The notes: generated from the letters alone by a model not told the origin. Shown: positions 37,784-50,506, numbered from the stretch's first letter. The stretch is 51,234 nt of DNA from Blattamonas nauphoetae (GCA_033064195.1 JARBJD010000439.1:1-51234), one strand, 5' to 3'. Made by a program: numbers and translations.

Positions 37784-39404
37784 GTCCCTCAAAAATGGGG
37801 GGTTTTTAAAAAAATGGGGGTAGAACCGAGATTGACCCATTTGAAAAAATGATTAAACCGTTGAATGAGAAAAGCGAAATGATAAACAAAAAAAGTGTCC
37901 TATTAATCCTCTTCGTCACTTGAGTCATCTCCACCATCCTCATTTTCATCAAGAGGAATCTCTGGGTTGGGAGGGGCGTTGAACCTTCTCATTAGATCAG
38001 GATCCGTTATGAACCAGAGTCCTTCTCTTGTGTTGTCTCGTCGTGTTGGAGGAGGATTAAGATTTCTGGGCAGTTCTGCTTCAGTTATTTTTGATGCCAC
38101 TGGTTGCATCGTGGGTGGATGAAGGCCTGTGTCCCTGAAGGAGGCCTTGATCACTTTAGGGTTAAGACCATCCGCGAGGGACTGATCGAGGGCCTCAATG
38201 AAGGCAGTCCTTTTTTGAGAGGCATCTGCTAGTGCGTGGGGTCGGATCGAGCTGAGTAGACCACGTTTTATGTTCGCTGTCACGTATTGATCCACGGGCT
38301 GCAACATGTGCGTGGTATGGGAGGGAAGGATGACGATGTCTATACTATTTAATTGACAGAGCAGTTGCACTGAGGCCACATAATGGGAGCGAAGGCCATC
38401 CATGATGAGGAGGATCCTAGAGTTTTGTTGGTTGATGTTTTGTCTTCGTTGAAGCATATAGGGAAGGATATAGAGTTGGAAAATTGTCGGAAATAGGGTG
38501 TTTGTCATCCTGGTTTGCGGATTAGCAAGTATTGTGAGGTTTGATCCACGGAATGGTGCATATTCGTCCGGGAGTTGTTGGAAAGGGACCAAAAGCACTG
38601 TCGGAAGAAATTTGCCATCTGCTGCGATGGTGAGGATAAATGTCGTTTTGCTCGGAAGAGGGATTTGGGGGACGATGGGCCGAGGATCCCCTGGGGCGAC
38701 CGCAACCAACACATTATGATTTGGGGCGGAGTTCGCAAAAGATTCGTCTAAATTGAAAATCAGTGAAGCGGTATACGGGTATAATTGTCGTAATCTAAGG
38801 TAATGGTTGAACCATGGTGTGATAATTTGGGCGGATGTTTGCCGAAAACGTTCATGAGGGAATTGTTCACTCTGTTTGAGTGAGATTTCAGGTCTTCGGT
38901 TGGCAAAGGAATAGCCGAAGGTTGCGGAGAGTTGGGGGTGGGGGACTGTAAGTGGACGTTGACGGATTTGGTCCTGACACTATATCGAAAAATGAGTGAG
39001 AAAAACGAGAACATACTAACGATCTGATCGAATTAGCTGAGTGAAAAATCCGTTGACCTCGATCGTGCAAAAGTTCTTGAACTACAGCTTGTTGTTCGCC
39101 CTCCGAGAGTTTCGGAGGGCGCCCAACTACCCCGCATGGTTTGTTGCTTTTTACGTTCTTGATGGCTCTCTCCATAACGTGCTTTTTAATGTTTCCCACT
39201 CGGCCAGCCCGAGCGAAGGGAATGCTATGCGCGAGTGCTAGGCGCACAAACCGCTCCCCACGATGGGGGATGCGTCTGTACTCCTCCGTCCCAGCAAGAC
39301 GGAGGATTTCGGCATCTGAAAGGGGACTAACCTTGGGCATAATAATCATGGGGCAGCGGGGGATTTACCCCCCATTTTTTAAACACCCCCATTTGATCAA
39401 GGAC
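37784..39404 (-). mobile_element. pogo/Tigger-like DNA transposon
   Basis: Ends GTCCCTCAAAAATGGGGGG and, inverted, GTCCTTGATCAAATGGGGG are imperfect repeats followed by more A-rich and G-run sequence. TA flanks both sides (37782-37783 and 39405-39406), the target duplication of the Tc1/mariner/pogo superfamily. The 1621-bp size is suitable for one transposase gene. The element separates the small two-exon gene from sequence to its right. Confidence 0.82.
37903..39349 (-). pseudogene. pogo-like transposase
   Basis: The first part (39349 to about 39020) encodes 110 residues with a helix-turn-helix and GRPPKLSEGEQQAVV, as in pogo DNA-binding domains. The catalytic part (about 38975-37903) has LIFNLDESF, ILLIMDGLRSHYV and VILPSHTTHMLQPVDQYV, the DDE_1 signatures of pogo/Tigger/CENP-B transposases, and ends in an acidic tail DENEDGGDDSSDEED. 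The two parts are in different frames. A GT-AG interval of 41 nt (38980-39020, starting GTTAGT) lies between them, but removing exactly this piece does not restore the catalytic frame. The gene is therefore either spliced at another site or frameshifted and inactive. Confidence 0.8.
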
Positions 39405-39584
39405 TAAATCTATCTTCCATGGCCCACAAGTCTGTGTCATCACCTGGAAAGACATTCAACCAACCGAAGATTCGCTCCTCACATCACCCAACTTGTTCAA
39501 ACTTCACCTCTCCCTTCTCCACACTCATCAACAAATGACAAGATTTTGCCCCCGCTCGCCCTCCAATCGACCTGACTACTCCCT

Positions 39585-40245
39585 CCACCCATCACAAATT
39601 CACCTCCTTCCTCCCTCCACCCATCACAAATTCACCTCCTTCCTCCCTCCACCCCTCACAAATTCACCTCCTTCCTCCCTCCACCCCTCACAAATTCACC
39701 TCCTTCCTCCCTCCACCCATCACAAATTCACCTCCTTCCTCCCTCCACCCCTCACAAATTCACCTCCTTCCTCCCTCCACCCATCACAAATTCACCTCCT
39801 TCCTCCCTCCACCCATCACAAATTCACCTCCTTCCTCCCTCCACCCCTCACAAATTCACCTCCTTCCTCCCTCCACCCATCACAAATTCACCTCCTTCCT
39901 CCCTCCACCCCTCACAAATTCACCTCCTTCCTCCCTCCACCCATCACAAATTCACCTCCTTCCTCCCTCCACCCCTCACAAATTCACCTCCTTCCTCCCT
40001 CCACCCCTCACAAATTCACCTCCTTCCTCCCTCCACCCCTCACAAATTCACCTCCTTCCTCCCTCCACCCCTCACAAATTCACCTCCTTCCTCCCTCCAC
40101 CCCTCACAAATTCACCTCCTTCCTCCCTCCACCCCTCACAAATTCACCTCCTTCCTCCCTCCACCCCTCACAAATTCACCTCCTTCCTCCCTCCACCCAT
40201 CACAAATTCACCTCCTTCCTCCCTCCACCCATCGCAAATTCACCT
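39585..40245. repeat. 32-bp pyrimidine-rich minisatellite
   Basis: About 20 copies of a 32-bp unit, CACAAATTCACCTCCTTCCT followed by CCCTCCACCC(A/C)T. Because 32 is not divisible by three, the open plus-strand frame cycles through three readings (KFTSFLPPP, TNSPPSSLHP, SQIHLLPPS). This argues against selection for a protein. Confidence 0.92.
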
Positions 40246-40299
40246 ACTTCCACATTCCTCTACGAGAATCAATCGCCCTCCACACTTGCCTGGCAGATT

Positions 40300-41080
40300 C
40301 TCCTATTTGTGAATTGAATATCACCTTCCACTCCCAAACAGGCAATCTCGACTCTATCGGACTCCACACTCTGCCAATTCCTCTCCAAGAATCGGAAATA
40401 TTCGCATTTGAGCAGTCTTTTGACACATTTAAACATTGTCAGAAACCAATCACGCCTAGCGATTCAAAATACCTTCAAACTCCTCGCCACACTCTCAACT
40501 GACTTTTGGATCGATCTCACCTCCTAAATAATTGACCAGATCTCTAATTCGCGTTTGTTATTTTCCTTCCTTTTCATTTTCACTCCATTTTCTTCGTTCA
40601 GAAGAAGAACCAGTGGAAGAACTCCTCATCTCACTCCATTCATCAATTTCACAAACAAAAACTCCCCAAAAAGTCCTTTCAGCCATTCAAACAATCGCAA
40701 TTCACCAAAGCGGCCCTTATTTGGACTCACAAACTCTCCGACACGCACAAACATCACTTGATCTTCTCGTCTTGATGTTCGAGTACTCTTTCGGCTTACA
40801 GACACAAAAAGTGGTAGAACTGCTCACATTCAAGACATTTGAGCTCCAACTCCTGTTTGAGTTAGTAGACCAAGAACCATACCAAACCAACCCCATCTCT
40901 TCTTCCTTACTCTTTCTCAACCACTCGGAAGAAATTGTCAAACCATGTGGAGATGATAGCACTACCATCTCATTTATCGCTCAAATTCTAACTCTCGGCA
41001 TCACAAGCTTCCTGTTCTTTCGTTCAGGCCTCACTCGGCCGTGTAGTGGTAGTGCTTCACTGGACTTGACCCGAACCAGC
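40300..41080 (+). pseudogene. Fragment of a helical-repeat-like host gene
   Basis: Coding-like sequence runs from about 40310 and, after a likely intron ending CTTCGTTCAG at 40610, reads EEPVEELLISLHSSISQT and continues for about 155 residues to a stop at 41083. The protein is a chain of amphipathic helices (TLRHAQTSLDLLVLMFEY, VVELLTFKTFELQLLFELV) like ARM/HEAT-type proteins. I cannot name it. The upstream part has stops in the frame that would join it, so the gene is incomplete or decayed. Confidence 0.4.
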
Positions 41081-41099
41081 TAAATCTTACAAACACTGA

Positions 41100-42670
41100 T
41101 CTACTAAACAACAGCTCGTTCCTTTCCATCCTCCTCACCCAAATATCTCTACGGCCGACCTAGGCTCCAGATTTCACGACACTTTTGGTCAGCCTGAGCA
41201 AGCTCCTAATGTTCACAGTTTTGCCTCTTTCTCTGGACTATTGTTCGAAAACCGATGGGAGGACTTCATCCGGGTGAACGAAGCGATCTTGGCTGTCGTC
41301 GAGCGAGTTCAACGAAGGACCAGACTTGATTGGTCGTAATTAGCCTTTCCACCGCTCATTCGAGCCGACATCCTCTCTGAAGTCACCAGGACCCTTCTAA
41401 AAATGGTTGTAAAAAGACAGAAGAACATACACACAAACTTGTGTCAACGGCTATCCAATCATCTCTTACACTCGATATCATCGCGGAGAAATATGAATCG
41501 CTCTACGTACTATCTGTTCCGCTTCTGCAACGATCTATTTCGTTCCTCCCGCACCTTTGGGCCGGATTCACTTCACTTGTCGAAAGGGAACCCACAACTC
41601 TCCTCAGAAAATCCCAGCCAGACACCATCCCAATATGTCAATATACATCTCAATCAAATGGTTTGAATCCAATTCCCAATAACGAACCATCACTTGCTCA
41701 TATGACTCCATCTTCGTCTTCTGGGGCCAGTTCCCACACGATTCAATCAACATCGCCAACAACTCCACAAGCCTATTTTGACACTTCCACCAACAGTTAA
41801 ACCATCGGAGCGCAATCAAAAGAAGCTTCATTAGAGATCGTAGACCTTGATTCTTCCTCACTTGATAATGTTCAAAAGACCAACGAGCACCACCCCATTC
41901 CACGACATGTCCAACCCATCCGAATTGAACACTGTCCTGCCTCAACCAATGATCTCTCTTTTGAGCATCATCTCCTCTTCAAAATATCAAATTGTATCGG
42001 GAAGAAACGAACAACTTGTTCTCCAATTAGGGTCGTCGAGGAAGGTGAACGGCCGAATATGAGACAAGAATCATGACATACATGCGAAGTATCAGGCCTC
42101 GCACTCAAAGGATCGTCTAGAGCTGCACAATTCAGGCTGTTCTCTCCTTCCAGAATGTGTCAGTTCACTTTCTGATCTTCCCTCAAATTTAACTCGTCCA
42201 TTTCACATCATTTCAAATTTTACTCCCTCATTTGGACCGTCTGAGGTAATCTTTGAGAATATTCGAAGACATGGTGACTTTCTTTCGGAGAGAGACATCG
42301 ACAACCAATTTGAAGAAAAGGAAGGAAAATCACACCAAAAAAGAGACATCTATGACAAAAAACTTGATAAAAAACATATTGCGCTGAGTATCAGAGTCTT
42401 TCAGCGACTTATAAAGTACAAGTTGGTCATGATGATCGTCCCGTCTCAAACTCATCCAAACATTTTTGTGGAACTCTGGTCTGCCGTCTTTCATGTTCTT
42501 TTCTAGCGTGCGAGGTGTTTCCATGGTTCTGAAGCGAATGCATGATGAGGATTGTGAGATTGCGGAAAGCACGAACGAAGCCGTTGAGAAATGGTTCTCA
42601 CAAACAGTGAGTATCTGCATTGGATATCTGTTCAAACAGATCATTGAGAAAGAAAAGAAGGCACACATGT
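41100..42670 (+). pseudogene. Decayed host coding fragments
   Basis: Short plausible blocks occur in different frames: about 41170-41337 (SFSGLLFENRWEDFIRVNEA), 41405-41800 (QSSLTLDIIAEKYESLYVLS, then a Ser/Thr-rich tail), and 42240-42505 with continuation at 42466-42669 (MVLKRMHDEDCEIAESTNEA). The last block could be two frames of one gene. Stops and frame changes separate them. No family is recognised. Confidence 0.35.
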
Positions 42671-42680
42671 AGGTTAAACG

Positions 42681-44450
42681 ACAACAAACATCGAATCAAA
42701 TCCTCCCTCGCTCATCACAGCAGTCACTCCTGAATATTGGAAAGTCCATCGATTACGGTGAACCAAAGTGCTGAAGAGATAGTAATAGCGATGAAAAAGG
42801 AGAAACAAACGTCCGATGATCATTATTGTCGATTGATCACTTTCCGGTTTGGACTGACAAGTTCAGCATGTGTAATATGACGTCATTTTCTGACCATGAA
42901 TCAAACCATGGACGACCAATCAAACAGAACGAAGTGTTATGGTTGTATGAAGTTGCTGGTGTATGCAAAATAGTCGTTCTAGAATCGTTATCAGAACAGT
43001 GATTCATGGGATCGTTTTCGAACGGTCGTTGTTGGGTGCGCAACAAGTTGCTCCATCCCCGACGAGGTGCAATGTAGAGTAAACCCCATGTGGACCAACA
43101 GAGTTGACAAGATTGATTCGATGCTTCGGTTTCGGATGACTGTTTGGTGATTGGTTCCCGGAACGAGAACAATGATAGAGAACAAGTTCTACGGGGGATG
43201 ATCACGGAACCAGATCTGGGTGGATGTGAAATGATGGGAGTGCAGGCCACATTCCATTTGTAAGAGATAAACGAGATTTATGTTTGAGATGGTCCAAAAG
43301 TCGAGAATGGGAAAGATAATCTGGTCACAATGGATCGTACAGGGACGCAAGGAATTGTGTGGAGAGAGGACGGTTGACGATGTGACAATCAAAGACAGCC
43401 GTGTTGAGAACGACGAACCCAAAAGAGTAACCCACTTCAGGACGAGTGGAGGTGATCGCATACTCTGTTCGTCTGCGTCAGCAATCAGAGTATTCCAAAC
43501 ATCGAAGGAGAGTCCACGGAAATGAGTTGGAGTCATTCGAGAGAGGCACTTTCGACGCGTCATTTCAGATGAAATCGGTCACTGCTTCTTCACATTCGAT
43601 CCCAGTAATTGCGAGATGGAGTGACAATCGCAAACAACTGAGACACTTTAAGCTGGGTCTTTGTCCTTGTACTCCATCTGTTCGAATGTGTTTTCGAACT
43701 CTTCCGGAAACAGAGATTACATAATCCGTTTCCCAGATTGGACCACTCCTGTATCGGTTTCATCCAGTCTCCGAGTGCAACGGTGAAGCTTCGGAGATGA
43801 ACCCAGAGACGATCCATCCCATGAATGGAGAATCGACTAAATTAAGTCACAAGAACCATTCAGTTAGGGACAAACAAAGAATATCGGGAGGAATTGATTG
43901 TGTGAGGTCTGGATTGAATGCCACTATTGACACATTTGGAAAAATGACGAAAACCGAAAACAGAGGAATTAACATAAAATGACTCGAGTATCCACTTTAA
44001 GAAGAGTGCGCTGCATCACTGGCCAGGAAACGAGAAACGATTGGGAGACAGCCGAAAGAAGGGAGTTGGAGGACGGCAATGAGTGTTCGATTGATTTTTG
44101 TTTCGACGCCGTGTTATAAGTGTTGTTCAGCTGACGGCGACACGTGCTGTTTGATCCAGCTTCCCAAAAGCGTGGAGATATCGCACAATTTTTGCTGTTC
44201 GGCCCATTCGGAGTGAAAGAGCGGGCGAGGCCTTCCAGCGAGTATCCGAGATTGTTGGAGAATGCGGGGCAGGTTTTCGATGTGGGCATGAAGCGAAGGA
44301 ACATTGCACGTCCAAATGGGAGAAAGTAGCGATTGTGGCCAGTTGTGAAGTGAAAGATTGTGAGTTGTCCGTTTCGATCTCAGCATCTTTTCGAGAAAAT
44401 GCGAAGCACATCATGTATGCAGATTGAATTCTCGTTACCACACGAATTCT
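42681..44450. other. No supportable gene
   Basis: Both strands have open stretches of 60-137 codons, mainly minus (42837-43250, 43189-43563, 44127-44441). They overlap in several frames, and none has a recognisable motif. The stretch may be a relic of the same kind of genes as its right neighbours. Confidence 0.3.
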
Positions 44451-45346
44451 CTCATATCTGGTGCGATTGGTGTTGGTCTTTGCTGTTCAGCGATTCTGTC
44501 AATTCTGAATGATGTGCCTTGCCCAAAACGGAGAACTGGAAAAGAAAATGAAGAACGGTGTGCACACGCCGATTCTGACAGACCGTGGAAGGCCAGACAC
44601 GAAACAGCGGCCACTTTCGCCATTCACGAAGAATTGGAGTGTTCGAGGATTTGAGTCCATCTCCACCTCCATCCGCACGCAATCCCCTTCCTTCAATTTG
44701 GAGTGGCAAAACGTGCTTTGAGACAGGTGGTACGTGGATGTCGAGTTCGATCGGAGAGATGAAAATGAGGGAAACACACTCCAAACTTCACACCCAATGG
44801 ATTCACCCACTTCGGGGATCGGACTTGTTGTGTCGAGAACACCTATTCTTACAATTCCAGTGAAGACAGATGACGGCATGACCCATCGAAGAGAGGCCAT
44901 CTGCCGTTCGAGTGATTGTAGTGCAATAAAATGCAAAGTGTGCAGCGTTCTTGAAGAATAGTGGATATAGAATGAGCAGTTGCGCAGGTGCACTTGCACT
45001 CAGGGTTTGTTTGGCGACGGCTGAATGCGATTCTGTCTTCGTTTTGTTCAGCGAGGATGATGAAATACCCATTCCAGAATATGTTGTGAAGGGAGATATT
45101 TAACTCGGGGTGATGAATGTCTCGATCCAGTTCTGAAATCGGAAGAATAAACGCATGATCAACCCAAACAAATCGTTGTACTTCGGTGAAGAGACAGGTA
45201 TGGACGATATTGTTCTCAGTATTCATTTGATAGACACCAATCGCAGGAATTCGGAAAGATGATGGATGGGAGTGAATGAGTGATTGTGAACAAGAGTTGA
45301 TGAAAAGTGAATTGAGAAGGGCATCGCTAGTGAGAATAACTTCCAT
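44435..45346 (-). pseudogene. SPRY-like domain gene relic 1
   Basis: An N-terminal part (45346-44849) reads MEVILTSDALLNSLFINS and on to HNIFWNGYFIILAEQNEDR. In a second frame (about 44960-44499) comes VRIGVLDTTSPIPEVGESIG, then KLKEGDCVRMEVEMDSNPRT, LQFFVNGE and SVRIGV. This order (RIGV...; G..V.ME.D......FF.NG......SG.P.S.RIGV) is the SPRY/B30.2 fold pattern. The C-terminal end (TSFRIDRIAEQQRPTPIA) is in a third frame and matches the paralogue at 45916-46633. The frame changes mark it as decayed, unless they are assembly errors. SPRY domains are protein-interaction modules. Confidence 0.55.
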
Positions 45347-45915
45347 ATTTTGGGGGAATCTTCACAACAAATGAGCACAAGAGTAGTTTATGGTTGATGT
45401 GTGGGTGAAGAGCCGGCCAGTCGTTGATGTCCTCCAAGATGGACGCTATGTCAAGGCGATGCCTGCCCATCGCATGCTTGGTATTTTATCAATACTGTTG
45501 GCCTGTATGTGCTCCCAAATGTCCCTCCCACACATCCGAGCAGCAATCCATAATTGACACTTCGTCCACGTGAGTGGTGTTCCACTCTTTTTGAGTCATT
45601 CGCACAATCCTATCTCTCACCATCCATGTCATCTCTGTCACCGAAATCAACAGAGAATGGACACACATGGCCGAACCACTGCAAGATCGGTCGAATCTGA
45701 CGGGAGAGAAGAGAAACGAGAGATTGTTGTGTTGTTGTCTTGAAACTGCGGCAAATCACTCCACCCGGATTGCCCAATCCAAGATCAAGCAAGTCCATCT
45801 CACTCTCTTGCAGTATCCTACACGGAAGACAAGTGTGGTCAAGTTCTGGCAAGTCAGATCTTGTTGTTTGTGTGTTGTCTGCTCCAATGTCGGATGTCTT
45901 CGAAAATTACAGAAA

Positions 45916-46640
45916 TCACCTCGACACTGAGTCATCCATCGTTCCCATTCTGATTTCTTTCATTTCCTGTGCGATTGGGGTTGGTCCTTGCTGTCGTTCG
46001 ATTCTGTCAATTCTGAACGACGTTTCTTGCACAAAAACTGTGAACTTGAAAGAGAACAACAACGAGAGAAGCAAACACTGATTCTGACAGATGGGGAAAG
46101 ACCAGAAACATAAGACCGGCCAGCTTTCCCATTCATGAAGAATTGGACTGTTGGAGGTGTCGATTCCATATCCACCTCCATCCGCACACAAGCTCCTTCC
46201 TTCAAATGTGAGTAGTTTAACGGCAGTCCAGTGACGCGACGGGTGGATGGGGTGTTGGAGTTGATTCGACCAGTCGATGAAGAGAGTGCGACAGAATCTG
46301 GAGACATGAGGAAAAGGGAGACAAACTCTTAATATTACATCCAATGATTTCATCCACTTCGGTGTCAGGTGTTGTTGTGTCGAGAAGACTAATGAAGATT
46401 TCTCCGGTGTAGGCTGACAACGATGAAGAAGAAAACGAGAAACAATCGGTTGCAGGAAGAGAGAGAATCGTCATAGTGACGGATACAATTCCTGCTGTGA
46501 CAGGGTCTCCAATGAGAATCAAGCTGGTGTTGGTAGATCTTTTCAGAGTGATGGCACCTGCTGTACGAGTGACGATCGAGGAGCGCACGATGAAGTGGGA
46601 AGGAGCAGTGAAGAGTAGTGGAGGAAAGACCATGAGTTGG
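45916..46640 (-). pseudogene. SPRY-like domain gene relic 2
   Basis: In one frame: IVTRTAGAITLKRSTNTSLI, then GEIFISLLDTTTPDTEVDEI (46633-46340). In another: HLKEGACVRMEVDMESTPPT, VQFFMNGKAGRSYVSGL and PSVRISV (about 46210-46080). In a third, the end TSFRIDRIERQQGPTPIA (near 45980). Motifs occur in the same order as in relic 1, so the two are paralogues about 1.5 kb apart on the same strand. Both have the domain split over frames. An upstream 123-codon open frame (46543-46914) may be part of the same gene. Confidence 0.5.
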
Positions 46641-47036
46641 ATCGGGAAATGAATAGTTCCTTTGAAACCAGATGGAATGTGAAGAATGTGGAGATACGAA
46701 CTTTCAGAAACTTTCGAACCAGTTTCATCGGTGAACGATGATTGAAGAGAGGATTGTAAACTTGATACGAAGATGGATTTCGCCTCGATGAAGCTCTGTT
46801 TGTTCTGGACAGGAAGATCATCACCGCTGCTACCACAGTCGAGTGGAAAGACTCTGAATAAAGCCAGAAGGCGATCTGGTTGAAGAGTGAACGATATAGT
46901 CGAAGAAGGAACAAGGTCGATAACGAAGTTCGCTTCTTGTTCTGATCGTTTCCATGTTGTGTCGTGTTTCTTTAAAAATCGGACAGCTCTGCCTTGATGG
47001 ACTTCATCAAACAGGTGTTCAGCTTACACGAGGGCA

Positions 47037-47346
47037 TCAAGCAAGTAGTGTATTCTCGATTTCCCTCAAACGATAATGTTGTGTTTTCATCGACATTTCG
47101 GAAAACTCACGTTCTGACATGATTCTTCCATCTGCGTCGGAGTTTTTGGGTATAATAGAACGATGTGGATACAATTCGTGTCGAGATTTTTCTTGTATCG
47201 TTGAGGATAGATCGATCATGCCCTTGACGCAGATGATTCTACATAAATCAAGGGGAGCATCCAAAATTACTATACGATACGTTTCTCCACTATATTCTAC
47301 ACACCATGTTGGACCAATGTTGAGTAGAAACGGATGGAACTCTTTG
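47037..47346 (-). CDS. Unrecognised coding fragment
   Basis: The minus strand is open for about 100 codons without an ATG at its start: FHPFLLNIGPTWCVEYSGET and then VILDAPLDLCRIICVKGMID. It ends in a stop at about 47037. A pyrimidine-rich AG just upstream (about 47347) could be a splice acceptor, so this may be a terminal exon. The family is not recognised. It lies downstream of the LCAT-like relic on the same strand but shares no frame with it. Confidence 0.35.
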
Positions 47347-47379
47347 TAAGTACAGAATGGGAAAACAACAGGATTAAGG

Positions 47380-48727
47380 TGTGGTGGGTTAACAGAGACG
47401 GATAAACGTCGTCGGAAGGGTTGAGCAAGTTCTCATAATCCATTTCCGCAGCGGTTTCCGGCACAATGATGTCCAAAATACGGGCAATGGCGACAGCGTC
47501 TGTGATAATGCCCATGTGGTCACTGCCACAGTACGTGTGGAATTAGACAAGCGATGGGTCTCTCCACTTGTGGAGGACTGTGAAGGATGAGAAAAAGTGG
47601 AAAATAAGGCGAGGGAGGGAGAGCGAAAAGGATGGCAAGAAAGGGCACAGAACGAGAATGAACGGATATGAGACACACCGCTAAGTGAAACATTCGAGAC
47701 TGTGCCATCGTCATCCATGTAGTAATCAGAATGCGCGTCCGACCACCAGCGCGGATTGGTGGCGTTCAGAATCACACCAGCAGTGGTATTGACACCTAAC
47801 GACGACGAAGAAGACCAGAAAAGAAGGAGACACGAATGACGGGCAGGAAAGGCACCAAAACGGAAAAAGACGGAGAGAGTGTGAGTTGTAGGAACATGGA
47901 TAAACACAGACCTATCGAGTACATCACGTGTGTCATCACCTTCGGCTGCACGAGAGGCTGGTCGGTGATGCTTCGAGTGCGTTGGATGGCTGTCTTCACA
48001 CCGGCCTTGCCTGCCTGGTCGTATGTCCACGTCCAGTTCTTCAGTGTGATGTTGCACATATTGTCGCCTTTGGAAGCTGAGAAGGAGAGGTGGGAGATGG
48101 TGGGAGAAAGGAGGAGATGATAGAGGAGGGAGGGAGATGATTGTGGATGATGTGAAGATGGTTGAGAAAAGGGTTCATAAGATGAAGTATGAAGGGAAAG
48201 CACACTTTTGAGGCTGGCCAACGACACAGTCGTCGTCGAAGGTGTTCTTGTTGGGGATCATCCAGTGCAGACAGGCGCAATCCTGCGTCAGTGTGCTGAT
48301 TGTGGATGCTCCTATCTGCGACGGAAAGATCAACAAAGAATGAACGAGTACAACAGAAAAATGGTGTGAATCATCAATAATACCTAAAGAAGGCTCAGCT
48401 CTCCCAGTATCACCATGAGAGCAGCCACTTTCTTGGAGACGCTGAACACCCATACGTCATTGGAGCACCACCGAAGGGAGCACCCGAAGTGATGACAGCA
48501 AAGATGTATGTGTCGATCCAGGACTGATCAACGACGCTGCAGGTCACAAAGCGATGGGCGACAATGCCACCAGCACTGTGCCCTCAGAGCACGATCTTCT
48601 TGTTGTTGCTGCTGCGAGGAATGAGGAAGAGGGGGACACACGCACGGAAGGCTGTTTCGACAAGCGTTTTGAGATCCTCGTCATATGCAGAAGCGGCGTG
48701 GCCGAAGACGTTGACGAGTCGCCAGTC
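47380..48727 (-). pseudogene. LCAT/phospholipase A2 XV-like gene relic with introns
   Basis: Exon-like blocks appear in family order. 48727-48384: DWRLVNVF, then GHSAGGIVAHRFV (nucleophile elbow) and AVITSGAPFGGAP. 48315-48206: ASTISTLTQDCACLHWMIPN. 48076-47940: NMCNITLKNWTWTYDQAGKA. 47795-47679: GVILNATNPRWWSDAHSDYY, then MDDDGTVSNVSL (acid residue). About 47540-47390: GSDHMGIITDAVAIA (catalytic His). The intervals have GT and AG borders and pyrimidine tracts. The Ser/Asp/His triad order and the GAPFGG motif point to the LCAT family of alpha/beta hydrolases. A TGA codon stands directly before GHSAGG and frames shift after GGAP, so the gene looks dead. An assembly error is the alternative. 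Confidence 0.6.
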
Positions 48728-48899
48728 CTACGAACCATAACGAGCAGAGAAGAATGAAAAGAATAAAACGAAAGAAAGGGATAGAGGAAAGAAAAATGAG
48801 TAAATATGCGAGAGAGAATAGGAAAAAGGTGACAAAAGGACTGAGAAACCGACAAACTGAGATTGATGTGATATGATGAAATAGAGAGAATGGACTGTA

Positions 48900-50506
48900 T
48901 CCAGGATACAGATGGCAAATTAATCCATGACAACACTGCAGTAGACAGACAGCGAAATCGCAAAACGCTCTTTCAGAAAATCTCGGACATTACGGCACTA
49001 TTATGGTTCGATCAGACAACTTTTCAGAGAAGAACGATCATGGAGATCAGAACATCAAGAATCTCAATTATAAAATAGACATCATCTTAATAAATGAACG
49101 ACTTACAGATATTCCAACATTGTTTTGTCACTCGAACTTTTACGTAGCAATCTATGATGTCAAAAATATTGTCCCATGTGTCATCGTGTCAATTCCGCTT
49201 TATGACACGAACACACGTTTTCGAGAATCGAGGCTATCGTCGACCCGACAGGATCACAACTCAAACCGTCTTGAAAAGTACAATTTCCTCGGTTCTGCCA
49301 ATCCCAAAGATCTTGAGAAGTTCAACCACACCGCAATGACTTCCTTCACAGACAGCGTCCTCCTTAGTCTGAATGCGAGCATCCCAATCGATCTCTTTCT
49401 GAAATCGCTTGTCGACGGAGATTCCAAAGCAATCATCATCGACACTCAACATTGAATCCACAAAGCTCACATTCATCCCTCCTCACAACAAATCAGAAGA
49501 ATGTTCAACATCCCCGAAGATGCGAATGTCACTTTCGGACGGACGATACAGCATGTCCACGTTGAAGGCCATCCCGAGCTCTCCATCAACTTTAACAGAC
49601 CCTTCCTCTTCGCTGAAGATTCCGATCAGGCGCTCAACGTCGCATGTCCTCATTTTCAAGATCCAGGGTGCTCGTCGATCTCGCAGTATCTACCCCTATT
49701 CCAGACACTGAAGGAGACCTTGGAAACCATCGACATTCCGATTTATTTGAAGAATACCCTGTTCATCTCGGACACAGTTACAGTCACTACACGAGTAAAC
49801 TCTCCACTCGGACATCCTCCAGTGAATCGATGCGAAACAGGTCGTGACACTCCATGTCCCACCTCACCAGCTCCACAAACACTCTCGACGACGACAGTTC
49901 AACTCATACTCATTTGTTGCCGAGCCTGCTCCCTAAACACTCTCGACACTGACATCTTATTCGTTGTCAACAGGCTCAGAATACTCGATTCAGGTTGTTG
50001 GAACTCCCACCGTGCAATCAGGATCGATTGAGGAGCACTCGACAACTCTGAAAAACACCGACATCAGACACATCGAACACACTCTCAGAGTCACTTTATC
50101 CTGACACTGAACTGAAGTTTGAGACACGTACTGTGTTGAAGAGATGAAGATACCTGGAGCTTCGTCATCTGTGCTGATTGAGAAGTTGGACTATGTTTTC
50201 TCCACGCCGACAGTCTCGACACCTAAGTGATCGACCACACTTCGCAGTGAGGAGCTTTTCAATGAAGAGCGACGCCTCCAACTGAAACTCAACCTATTGG
50301 TCGAATTGTGGAGACAATACGCCTGAACGTCCAATGCCTGTATTCCCATCATCTGATACAACTCGAGGAGGCCGTCCTGATCGAACTTCACCCTCCACAC
50401 CTCACACAAATCGGCTGTGTGTTCTTCGCCGATCTTGAAGACAATATTGATCCATCTGCTCCAACAGTCAGAGTGGCTGCGGATGTCTTGAACGACGCGT
50501 AACTCT
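48900..50506 (+). pseudogene. Decayed host coding region of unknown family
   Basis: Plus-strand blocks in changing frames: 49003-49455 (KIDIILINERLTDIPTLFCH to DSKAIIIDTQH), 49501-49770 (MFNIPEDANVTFGRTIQHVH to IYLKNTLFISDTV), about 50140-50230 (MKIPGASSSVLIEKLDYVFS) and 50308-50502 (LNVQCLYSHHLIQLEEAVLI to VAADVLNDA). Between them lie stops and low-quality frames. Each block reads like real protein but I recognise no domain. They may be remnants of one long gene. Confidence 0.35.

Noticed and set aside
47389-48057. A 222-codon minus-strand frame as a single exon
   Set aside because: It runs through intervals with splice-like borders. LCAT-like motifs lie in exon-sized pieces in changing frames, so the long frame is a coincidence.
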